This document shows, piece by piece, positions 8,894 to 16,173 of a DNA stretch of 64,000 nucleotides. The stretch is from CALIBK01 sp037444165 (GTDB lineage: Bacteria; Desulfobacterota; BSN033; UBA1163). The translations under genes and the position numbers were made by a program. Position 1 is the first letter of the stretch. Each line of letters opens with the position of its first letter. The stretch lies in contig JBBIMX010000005.1 of NCBI GenBank assembly GCA_037444165.1, positions 1-64,000 of the forward strand, given 5' to 3'. Under the pieces are notes generated by a model. The model searched no databases and had not been told where the DNA came from. It saw only the letters and a list, made by a program, of their open reading frames with translations.

Positions 8894-11491
8894 ATGCAAC
8901 TCGACCGATTGACCTTAAAAGCCCAGGAGGCTTTACAACAAGCAAAGGCCATAGCTGAGCAGAGAAATCATCAGCAGATCGATGTGGAACATCTGCTCTT
9001 TGCTCTTCTTACTCAGAGAGAAGGAATTGTCATCCCCATTCTTCAGAAATTGGGAGCCAATGTGGAGCTTATCCTTTCTCAATTGGATGGGGAACTGAAT
9101 CGAATCCCGAAAGTCACAGGGGGTGGAGCAGGTCAGGTTTATCTTTCCAGTCGACTTAATGAAATTTTGAATGCGGCATGGAAAGAAGCAGAGAGACTGA
9201 TGGATGAGTATCTCTCGACCGAGCACCTCCTCATTGCCATTGCGGAGGAGAAGAGAGGGGCCTCCTCGCAGATTCTCCAAAGAAGTGGGGTTACCAAAGA
9301 TGCGATTTATCGAGTTCTGCAGGAGATTCGGGGTCCTCATCGAGTCACCGATCAGAATCCAGAAGAGAAGTATCAGGCCTTGAAACGCTACAGTCGGGAT
9401 CTCACCGAAGAGGCCAGGAAAGGGAAACTGGATCCCGTAATTGGAAGGGACGAAGAGATTCGAAGGGTCATTCAGGTTCTTTCGAGAAGAACGAAGAACA
9501 ACCCCGTGTTGATTGGAGAACCAGGAGTGGGAAAGACCGCTATTGTCGAGGGTCTGGCCCAGAGGATTGTGAAGGGGGATGTCCCGGAGACGTTGAAGAA
9601 TAAGAAACTGGTAGCCCTGGATCTGGGGGCCCTGATCGCTGGGGCGAAATATAGAGGAGAATTTGAAGAAAGATTGAAGGCGGTTTTGAAGGAGATCCAG
9701 GCAGCCGCGGGCAATATCATCCTTTTTATCGACGAGCTCCATACCCTGGTGGGAGCAGGAGCTGCGGAGGGGGCGATCGATGCCTCCAATATGCTTAAAC
9801 CTGCTTTAGCAAGGGGAGAACTGCGCTGCATCGGAGCGACCACCCTCAATGAATACCGAAAGTACGTCGAGAAGGATGCGGCTCTTGAGAGAAGATTTCA
9901 GCCCATCTATGTGGCCCAACCCAGCGTAGAGGATACCATTGCGATTCTAAGGGGATTGAAAGAACGCTACGAGGTCCATCATGGGGTGAAGATCAAAGAC
10001 TCTGCCTTGATCGCTGCGGCCATGCTTTCTCATCGGTATATTTCGGACCGGTTTCTACCGGATAAAGCGGTAGATTTGATTGATGAGGCTGCTTCTCGCC
10101 TGAGAATCGAGATTGATAGTGTGCCCATGGAGATCGATGAGGTCCAGCGGAAGATTATGCAACTGGAGATCGAACGGCAGGCCTTAAAGAAAGAGAAGGA
10201 CAAGGCTTCGAGAGAACGATTAAAGAAGCTTGAGGAGGAACTGACCGAATTAAAGAAAGAAGTTCAAGAGAAGAAGGTGAAGTGGGAGAACGAAAAGAAG
10301 TCGATCTCACGAATTCAACAACTCAAGGAACAGATCGAACGGACTCGACAGTTGATGAAGGAGGCGGAAAGGGAAGCAGACTATTCGAGATTGGCAGAGC
10401 TCCAGTATGGGGAGATGACCCACCTGGAGAAAGAGTTGAAAGAAGAAGAGGCAAGATTGGCCGAACTTCAGAGGGATGGAAAGATGCTCAAGGAAGAAGT
10501 CGATGAGGAGGATGTGGCAGAAGTCGTCTCCAAATGGACCGGAATTCCTGTCTCCAAGATGTTAGAGGGAGAGGTCGAAAAACTCCTCCATATGGAGGAA
10601 CGACTGAGGCAGAGGGTGGTTGGGCAGGAAGATGCCATCAAAGCGGTTTCCAATGCCGTCAGAAGAGCCAGAGCAGGGCTTCAGGATCCAAATCGACCCA
10701 TTGGTTCCTTTATCTTTATGGGACCCACCGGAGTAGGAAAGACAGAACTGGCTCGTGCATTGGCTGAGTTTCTCTTTGATGATGAACAGGCCATGGTCAG
10801 AATTGATATGTCAGAATACATGGAGAAACATTCGGTCGCCAGGCTCATTGGAGCTCCTCCTGGTTATGTAGGATATGAGGAGGGAGGATTTCTCACCGAA
10901 GCGGTTCGAAGAAGACCTTATTCCATTGTCCTGATGGATGAGATTGAGAAGGCCCATCCGGAGGTGTTCAATCTCCTTCTCCAAATTCTCGACGATGGGC
11001 GTTTGACCGATGGTCATGGAAGGACAGTAGATTTTAAAAATACCGTGATCATTATGACCTCCAACATCGGGAGTCAGTGGATCATGGATTTAGGAGAGAA
11101 GGATTATGAAGAGATGCGAAGAAGGGTCATGGATGCCGTGAGGGCCCATTTCAAACCTGAATTCATCAACCGGATCGATGAATTGATTATTTTCCGAAGT
11201 CTTGGGATGGACGAGATTAAGGCCATTGTGGAGATCCAGATTCGAAAACTTGAACAGAGACTCGCAGAAAGAAAACTCAGGCTTAAGATGACCGAAAAAG
11301 CGAAGCAGTGGCTTGCCAGAGAAGGTTATGATCCTTCCTTCGGGGCGCGACCTCTTAAACGGGTGATTCAGAAAGAGATTCAAGATAAACTAGCTCTTCA
11401 GATCTTGGAGGGGAAATTTAAGGAAGGAGATACGGTCATTGTCGATCGAGAAGAGGGAAAGGAGGGGTTGACCTTCAGGGCTTCTGAATAA
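8894..11491 (+). CDS. clpB: ATP-dependent disaggregase chaperone ClpB
   Basis: ClpB is the hexameric Hsp100 disaggregase that rescues aggregated proteins with DnaK. The 865-residue product has all parts: the N-domain (residues 1-150), first AAA module with Walker A GEPGVGKT at 208-215 and pore loop GAKYRGEFEERL, a long coiled-coil middle domain (about 400-525, rich in Lys and Glu), second AAA module with Walker A GPTGVGKT at 610-617 and pore motif GAPPGYVGYEEGG, and the D2-small domain GARPLKRVIQ. No ClpP-interaction loop is apparent. A TAGGAGGA site precedes the ATG. Upstream TTGCAA-17-TATGTT is a possible housekeeping promoter; no CIRCE element and no clear heat-shock sigma site was seen. 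Confidence 0.97.
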   Translation: MQLDRLTLKAQEALQQAKAIAEQRNHQQIDVEHLLFALLTQREGIVIPILQKLGANVELILSQLDGELNRIPKVTGGGAGQVYLSSRLNEILNAAWKEAERLMDEYLSTEHLLIAIAEEKRGASSQILQRSGVTKDAIYRVLQEIRGPHRVTDQNPEEKYQALKRYSRDLTEEARKGKLDPVIGRDEEIRRVIQVLSRRTKNNPVLIGEPGVGKTAIVEGLAQRIVKGDVPETLKNKKLVALDLGALIAGAKYRGEFEERLKAVLKEIQAAAGNIILFIDELHTLVGAGAAEGAIDASNMLKPALARGELRCIGATTLNEYRKYVEKDAALERRFQPIYVAQPSVEDTIAILRGLKERYEVHHGVKIKDSALIAAAMLSHRYISDRFLPDKAVDLIDEAASRLRIEIDSVPMEIDEVQRKIMQLEIERQALKKEKDKASRERLKKLEEELTELKKEVQEKKVKWENEKKSISRIQQLKEQIERTRQLMKEAEREADYSRLAELQYGEMTHLEKELKEEEARLAELQRDGKMLKEEVDEEDVAEVVSKWTGIPVSKMLEGEVEKLLHMEERLRQRVVGQEDAIKAVSNAVRRARAGLQDPNRPIGSFIFMGPTGVGKTELARALAEFLFDDEQAMVRIDMSEYMEKHSVARLIGAPPGYVGYEEGGFLTEAVRRRPYSIVLMDEIEKAHPEVFNLLLQILDDGRLTDGHGRTVDFKNTVIIMTSNIGSQWIMDLGEKDYEEMRRRVMDAVRAHFKPEFINRIDELIIFRSLGMDEIKAIVEIQIRKLEQRLAERKLRLKMTEKAKQWLAREGYDPSFGARPLKRVIQKEIQDKLALQILEGKFKEGDTVIVDREEGKEGLTFRASE

Positions 11492-11567
11492 AGATCGTCC
11501 TGAGGAGTCTTTTCATGAGGTTTTCGGGAGGATGCGTCATCCTTCACTGATGGGGGTAAATCATATT

Positions 11568-11624
11568 AAGCCCGAGAGGAGTAATTCCAAAACCCATAGA
11601 ACGCCCAATACCCCTTTGGGGCTT
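11568..11624 (+). repeat. Dispersed 57-bp repeat with inverted ends, copy 1
   Basis: The element begins AAGCCCGAGAGGAGTA and ends CCTTTGGGGCTT, so its ends are imperfect inverted repeats. The reverse complement of 46295-46351 matches it at 51 of 57 positions, including an identical central block ACCCATAGAACGCCCAATAC. Similarity continues into the right flank (GCTTATTCC ... GTGA ... TTACA). It sits in the clpB-tRNA-Val intergenic region. The rest of that gap (11492-11567) contains only a weak 5-6 bp hairpin after clpB (GGATG/CATCC) without a T tract. Confidence 0.85.
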
Positions 11625-11670
11625 ATTCCTCATCAAAGTGAGGGGTTACAGAAAAATACTTAGAATTTTC

Positions 11671-11699
11671 TTGACAATAGCGTAAAAACCTGTTATGGA
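11671..11699 (+). promoter_or_regulatory. Promoter of tRNA-Val
   Basis: Perfect -35 TTGACA (11671-11676), 17-bp spacer, -10 TATGGA (11694-11699) with an extended TG at 11691-11692. The predicted start is about 40 bp before the mature tRNA. Confidence 0.75.
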
Positions 11700-11745
11700 T
11701 ACAACAACTTTCAGAGTTTTATTTCACAGGAAGAAAGGAGTAAGC

Positions 11746-11820
11746 AGGCACGTAGCTCAGGGGGAGAGCGCTACCTTGACGCGGTAGAAGTCTGGGGTTC
11801 AAATCCCCACGTGCCTACCA
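11746..11820 (+). tRNA. tRNA-Val (anticodon GAC)
   Basis: A full cloverleaf can be drawn. The acceptor AGGCACG pairs with CGTGCCT, the D-stem is GCTC/GAGC, the anticodon stem is CTACC/GGTAG with loop TTGACGC (anticodon GAC), and the T-stem is TGGGG/CCCCA with TTCAAAT. CCA is encoded at 11818-11820. It reads valine GUC/GUU codons and has its own promoter upstream. Confidence 0.97.
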
Positions 11821-11884
11821 GATAAAAAACTATTTCGAGTGGGCCAAAAGGGACTGAAAAAGCTAACATTTTAATAAAAAAACA

Positions 11885-11928
11885 GAAGAGGCATCATTCA
11901 TCTTTCTAAGGATGAGTGATGCCTCTTC
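11885..11928 (+). promoter_or_regulatory. 18-bp hairpin in the thrS leader
   Basis: Bases 11885-11902 pair with 11911-11928 along 18 positions (one G-U pair) around an 8-base loop. The right arm ends 20 bp before the thrS ATG. On the plus strand the following bases (CGTTTCCGTCC) are not a T tract, so it is a poor terminator for thrS. On the minus strand the same stem is followed by TTTTTTTATTAAAA and would be a strong terminator. It could be a translational operator or attenuator of thrS, or a terminator for antisense transcription. Confidence 0.7.
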
Positions 11929-11948
11929 CGTTTCCGTCCGGGGATAAA

Positions 11949-13835
11949 ATGGAAGAACGAGTCATCCTAACCCTTCCCAACGGAGAGAAGAAGACTGTTC
12001 CAAAGGGAGTAAGGATAGAGGAATTTGTCAACCAGGACATCATCGCTGCTCAACTCAACGGCAGATTGGTCGATCTATCCCATCGTCTTGAGGAGGATGC
12101 CTCCATCCACTACATCTCTATTACCTCTAAAAAAGGCTTAGAAATCCTTCGCCATTCAGCAGCCCATGTGATGGCTCAAGCCGTTAAGGAGCTCTATCCT
12201 TCGGTGAAACTTACTTTCGGTCCATCCACTGAGACAGGTTTCTATTATGATTTTGATTACGAGAAGAGTTTTACTCCCGAAGACCTTGAGGCGATCGAGA
12301 AGAGGATGATGGAAATCATCCAGAGGGATGAACCCTTTGTTCGAAGAGAGGTGTCAAGGGAGGAGGCTATCGAGATCTTTGAGAAGATGGGTGAACATTA
12401 TAAAGTAGAACATCTCAGAGAGCTTCCCGAGCGGGTTTCCCTTTATCAACAAGGGTCTTTTTTAGATTTATGTGAAGGGCCCCATCTCCCTTCGACCGGA
12501 AGAATCAAGGCCTTCAAACTCCTCAGTGTCTCAGGGACGTATTGGCGTGGGGATGCAAGGAATCAAGTCCTTCAGAGGATCTATGGAACAGCCTTTCCTG
12601 ACCCTAAAACCCTGGAGGAGTATCTTCAAATGCTTGAAGAGGCTCGAAAGAGGGATCATCGAAGGTTAGGGAGGGAACTCGACCTCTTCAGCCTCAGCGA
12701 GGAAGCAGGACCAGGGCTAGTCATCTATCATCCCAAGGGGGCTGTGCTTCGAACCCTCCTCGAAGATTTCGAGAAGAAAGAACATCTGAAGAGGGGATAT
12801 CAGATCGTGATCGGTCCTCAACTCCTGAGATTGGAACTCTGGAAGCGATCCGGACATTTCGAAAATTACAGAGATAAGATGTACTTTACAAAGGTCGAAG
12901 ATGCAGAATATGGGATCAAACCCATGAATTGTCTGGCCCATATGCTCATCTATAAGTCTAAGATTCGAAGTTATCGAGACTTGCCCTTACGGTACTTTGA
13001 GCTTGGAACGGTTCATCGGCATGAAAAATCCGGGGAGCTTCATGGACTTCTTAGGGTTCGAGGATTCACTCAGGATGATGCTCACCTCTTCTGTCGACCT
13101 GACCAATTGAACGAAGAGATCAAAGGGATCATTGACTTTGTCGATGAGGTGATGAAAGTCTTTGGGTTCGAATTCGAGATGGAGCTCAGCACCCGACCCG
13201 AAAAGTCTATCGGTACGGATGAAGACTGGGAGAAGGCCACCCAGGCCCTCCATCAAGCCCTGAAGGATAAAGGACTTCCCTATGAAATCAACGAAGGGGA
13301 AGGAGCTTTTTATGGCCCGAAGATTGATGTCAAATTGAAAGATGCCTTGAATCGCAGATGGCAATGTGCCACCATTCAAGTGGACTTTGCGATGCCCGAG
13401 AGATTTGACCTCACCTATATCGGCCCCGATGGAGAGCGACATCGGCCCGTCATGCTTCATCGGGTCATCTTAGGAGCCATGGAGCGATTCATAGGGATCC
13501 TCATCGAACATTACGCAGGGGCCTTCCCCGTTTGGCTCTCTCCCGTCCAGGCGATCCTCTTGACCGTCACAGAACGACATGTCCCCTACGGAGAAAAGGT
13601 CTTTCAGGAACTGATTCGGAAGGGAATTCGGGTAGAGAAGGATTTTCGGAATGAAAAATTGGGGTTTAAGATTCGGGAGGCCCAGCTCCAAAAGATCCCT
13701 TATATGCTGGTCATCGGGGATAGAGAGGAAAAGGAAGGAACCCTCTCTCCTCGTTTAAGAAGCGGGAAGACCCTTTCAGCAATGAGGGTGAACGAATTCA
13801 TTGCCTTAGTGGAATCGGACTATCCAAAACTCTAA
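11949..13835 (+). CDS. thrS: Threonyl-tRNA synthetase
   Basis: ThrRS charges tRNA-Thr. The ATG at 11949 is chosen because MEERVILTLPNGEKKTVP matches the start of the N-terminal TGS domain. An in-frame ATG 33 bp upstream lies inside the leader hairpin. The product is 628 residues: TGS domain (1-60), the editing/SAD region with HSAAHVMAQAV near residue 70, and the class II catalytic core. The zinc-site cysteine is in KPMNCLAHMLIY (usually MNCPGH). Motif 2 is RHEKSGELHGLLRVRGFTQDD, motif 3 is MLHRVILGAMERFIGILIEHYAG, and an anticodon-binding domain ends the protein. It heads the operon continuing with infC. Confidence 0.97.
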   Translation: MEERVILTLPNGEKKTVPKGVRIEEFVNQDIIAAQLNGRLVDLSHRLEEDASIHYISITSKKGLEILRHSAAHVMAQAVKELYPSVKLTFGPSTETGFYYDFDYEKSFTPEDLEAIEKRMMEIIQRDEPFVRREVSREEAIEIFEKMGEHYKVEHLRELPERVSLYQQGSFLDLCEGPHLPSTGRIKAFKLLSVSGTYWRGDARNQVLQRIYGTAFPDPKTLEEYLQMLEEARKRDHRRLGRELDLFSLSEEAGPGLVIYHPKGAVLRTLLEDFEKKEHLKRGYQIVIGPQLLRLELWKRSGHFENYRDKMYFTKVEDAEYGIKPMNCLAHMLIYKSKIRSYRDLPLRYFELGTVHRHEKSGELHGLLRVRGFTQDDAHLFCRPDQLNEEIKGIIDFVDEVMKVFGFEFEMELSTRPEKSIGTDEDWEKATQALHQALKDKGLPYEINEGEGAFYGPKIDVKLKDALNRRWQCATIQVDFAMPERFDLTYIGPDGERHRPVMLHRVILGAMERFIGILIEHYAGAFPVWLSPVQAILLTVTERHVPYGEKVFQELIRKGIRVEKDFRNEKLGFKIREAQLQKIPYMLVIGDREEKEGTLSPRLRSGKTLSAMRVNEFIALVESDYPKL

Positions 13836-13888
13836 ATTAAAAATCGAGCCCTCTGTCGGGAACAAGAAAGAATGAGGAGGTGGTGTCT

Positions 13889-14419
13889 ATCATTAAAGAG
13901 GTCAGGGTGAATCGTGAGATTCGGGCAAAGGAAGTGAGAGTGATTGATCCTGAAGGAAAACAGTTAGGAATATTACCATTAGTGGAGGCCCTTCGAACAG
14001 CGGCTCAATATGATTTGGATTTGGTCGAAGTTTCCCCGAAATCGGAACCGCCCGTCTGCCGGATCATGGATTATGGGAAATTCAAGTATCAACAGAGTAA
14101 AAAGGCTCATGAGGCAAAGAAGAAACAGAGCATTGTTCATCTCAAAGAGGTTAAATTTAGACCCAAAACCGAGGAGCACGATTTCCAATTTAAACTTCGT
14201 CATATCGAACGATTCTTAAAAGAAGGGAATAAAACGAAGGTGACCGTCCTTTTTCGTGGAAGAGAACTGGCTCATCCTGAGATGGGAAAGACCATCATGG
14301 AGCGAATCATTGAGGAGATGAAAGCCTACGGGAAAGTGGAGCAGATACCCAAATTCGAAGGGAGAAATTTTGTTATGGTTTTAGCTCCTCTTTCAAGCCA
14401 GAAGCCCTCTGCATCTTAA
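13889..14419 (+). CDS. infC: Translation initiation factor IF-3, probable non-AUG start
   Basis: IF-3 binds the 30S subunit, prevents premature 50S joining and rejects wrong start codons. The protein carries the family core NREIRAKEVRVIDPEGKQLG, the SPKSEPPVCRIMDYGKFKYQ signature, a Lys-rich linker, and the C-terminal domain with RFLKEGNKTKVTVLFRGRE. GTG codons exist at 13880 and 13883. The Shine-Dalgarno GAGGAGG occupies 13874-13880, overlapping the first and lying 2 bases from the second. The codons at usable distance are ATC (13889, spacing 8) and ATT (13892, spacing 11). A rare start codon is the known basis of IF-3 autoregulation in other bacteria. The start is given as ATC, which yields about 176 residues; identity is certain, the start is not. 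Confidence 0.9.
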   Translation: MIKEVRVNREIRAKEVRVIDPEGKQLGILPLVEALRTAAQYDLDLVEVSPKSEPPVCRIMDYGKFKYQQSKKAHEAKKKQSIVHLKEVKFRPKTEEHDFQFKLRHIERFLKEGNKTKVTVLFRGRELAHPEMGKTIMERIIEEMKAYGKVEQIPKFEGRNFVMVLAPLSSQKPSAS

Positions 14420-14441
14420 AGAATAGGGAAAGGAGGATAGG

Positions 14442-14639
14442 GTGCCAAAATTAAAGACGAATCGAGGAGCAGCAAAACGATTTAAAAAAACCGCAACAGG
14501 AAAGATAAAGGCCAAGAAAGCCTTTGCCAGGCATATTTTGACCAAAAAGTCTTCTAATCGAAAGCGAAGCCTCCGGAGACCTACATTCATTTCCCCCTCC
14601 GATCAGAAAGGGGTGAAGCGATTGCTTCCCTATGCTTAG
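14442..14639 (+). CDS. rpmI: 50S ribosomal protein L35
   Basis: L35 is a small basic protein of the large subunit. The 65-residue product starts at GTG 14442 behind AAAGGAGGATAGG. It matches the family from the first residue (MPKLKTNRGAAKRFKKTATGKIKAKKAFARHIL) to the end (RLLPYA), with the conserved TGKIK and the basic KRSLRR stretch. It lies between infC and rplT in the standard order. The 73 bp to rplT contain a small GTTGA/TCAAC hairpin that might take part in L20 autoregulation, but this is a guess from position. Confidence 0.97.
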   Translation: MPKLKTNRGAAKRFKKTATGKIKAKKAFARHILTKKSSNRKRSLRRPTFISPSDQKGVKRLLPYA

Positions 14640-14712
14640 GTCTCTATAAGGTTGAAGAGAGTCAACATAGGGGAATCGGACAAACGGATCGTGATGGAAG
14701 GAGTAAAAACCA

Positions 14713-15069
14713 ATGGCAAGAGTTAAAGGTGGACCTAAGACCAGGAAAAGAAGAAAGAAGATTCTAAAGATGGCCAAGGGCTATGTGGGTGGAAGAAGGC
14801 GGCTCTATCGTACGGCGGTCGATGCTGTCCATCGAGCCCTTGTTTATGCCTATCGGCATCGTCGAGCTCGAAAGAGGGACTTTCGAAGACTCTGGATCGC
14901 CCGAATTAATGCAGCAGCCCGGCTCCATGGTCTCTCCTACAGTCGATTGATGAGTGCCTTAAAGAAGGCCCATGTGGAGCTGGACCGAAAAATCTTGGCA
15001 GATTTGGCCGTCAGTGATCCCACGGCCTTCTCCAAAATTGCGGAAATGGCCAAATCAGGGCTCCCTTAA
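14713..15069 (+). CDS. rplT: 50S ribosomal protein L20
   Basis: L20 is an early 23S rRNA-binding assembly protein; in several bacteria it also represses its own operon. The 118-residue product is canonical: MARVKGGPKTRKRRKKILKMAKGYVGGRRRLYRTA, then KRDFRRLWIARINAAARLHGLSYSRLM, and the C-terminal globular domain ending DLAVSDPTAFSKIAEMAK. A GGAAGGAG site precedes the ATG. pheS begins 19 bp downstream. Confidence 0.98.
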   Translation: MARVKGGPKTRKRRKKILKMAKGYVGGRRRLYRTAVDAVHRALVYAYRHRRARKRDFRRLWIARINAAARLHGLSYSRLMSALKKAHVELDRKILADLAVSDPTAFSKIAEMAKSGLP

Positions 15070-15088
15070 GGGGATTTTCAAAAGAAGG

Positions 15089-16114
15089 ATGGAATCTTTA
15101 AAGGAAATCCTTGATCGGATCTACCGTGAAACCTTAGAATCCCTCTCCAAGGCCTCTACCCAAAAAGAGGTCAATGAGATTCGAGTTCAAGCCTTAGGAA
15201 AGAAGGGAAGTTTAACCCAAGTCCTCAAACAGATAGGATCCCTTTTAGAATCTGAAAGGAGAGAGATAGGAAGGAAGGCCAACCAGGTCAAAGAAGAACT
15301 GGAGAAGAGGATAGAAGAGGCCTTTCGGAGAATTGAAGAGAAGGAAAGAGAAGAAGCCTTCCTGAGAGAGAGAATCGATGTGACCCTTCCCGGAAGGGCA
15401 CTTATCTTGGGGAGAAAGCATCCTTTGACCCAAGTTCTCGACGAGATTGTAGATATCTTTGACCACCTGGGGTTTGAGGTGGTGGAGGGACCGGAGATCG
15501 AACTCGATTATTATAATTTCGAAGCCCTCAACATCCCTAAGGGTCACCCTGCCAGGGAGATGCAGGCGACTTTCTTCATCTCGGATGAAGTCGTCCTGAG
15601 AACCCATACCTCTCCTGTTCAAGTTCGAACCATGGAGAAGAAGCGACCTCCCATTCGAGTCATCTGCCCAGGGGCTGTCTATCGTTGCGATTCCGATCCC
15701 ACTCATTCTCCAATGTTTCACCAAGTCGAGGGCCTTCTGGTGGATCGAGGAGTGACCTTCGCTGACCTGAAGGGGGTCTTAACGGCCTTCGTTCATCAGA
15801 TGTTTGGCAGGGACACAAAACTACGGTTTCGACCGAGCTTCTTTCCCTTTACGGAGCCGAGTGCAGAGATTGATATTGAATGTTTCATTTGTAAGGGCAA
15901 AGGATGTGGCGTCTGTGGATATACCGGATGGTTGGAGATTTTGGGTTCGGGCATGGTGGATCCAGCCGTCTATCAGTTTGTCAATTACGATCCAGAGGAA
16001 GTGAGTGGTTTTGCCTTTGGGATGGGGATTGAGCGGATTGCCATGTTGAAGTTTGGGATCAATGATATTCGACTCTTCTTCACAAACGATTTGAGATTCT
16101 TAAGACAATTTTAA
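15089..16114 (+). CDS. pheS: Phenylalanyl-tRNA synthetase alpha subunit
   Basis: PheS is the catalytic subunit of the alpha2-beta2 enzyme that charges tRNA-Phe. The ATG at 15089 gives a 341-residue protein of the usual length; the frame extends further upstream but that part overlaps rplT in another frame. An N-terminal coiled coil (residues 1-90, many Glu/Lys) binds tRNA. The class II core shows FEVVEGPEIELDYYNFEALN with GHPAREMQATFF (motif 1 region), RTHTSPVQVR with the motif 2 region YRCDSDPTHSPMFHQVEGL, and motif 3 FAFGMGIERIAML near the C-terminus. It is followed by pheT after 59 bp. Confidence 0.97.
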   Translation: MESLKEILDRIYRETLESLSKASTQKEVNEIRVQALGKKGSLTQVLKQIGSLLESERREIGRKANQVKEELEKRIEEAFRRIEEKEREEAFLRERIDVTLPGRALILGRKHPLTQVLDEIVDIFDHLGFEVVEGPEIELDYYNFEALNIPKGHPAREMQATFFISDEVVLRTHTSPVQVRTMEKKRPPIRVICPGAVYRCDSDPTHSPMFHQVEGLLVDRGVTFADLKGVLTAFVHQMFGRDTKLRFRPSFFPFTEPSAEIDIECFICKGKGCGVCGYTGWLEILGSGMVDPAVYQFVNYDPEEVSGFAFGMGIERIAMLKFGINDIRLFFTNDLRFLRQF

Positions 16115-16173
16115 ATCTCCCGATGGGATTTCTTGATTTCAATTTCATCATTTAAGACCACTCCATCAAAACG

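Noticed and set aside
8933..9742. Minus-strand open frame (269 codons) inside clpB
   Set aside because: Antisense to the conserved ClpB N-terminal and AAA1 region; no start signals and no family resemblance.
11885..11940. Intrinsic terminator for tRNA-Val or thrS on the plus strand
   Set aside because: The strong stem is followed by CGTTTCCGTCC rather than a run of T, so efficient plus-strand termination is unlikely.
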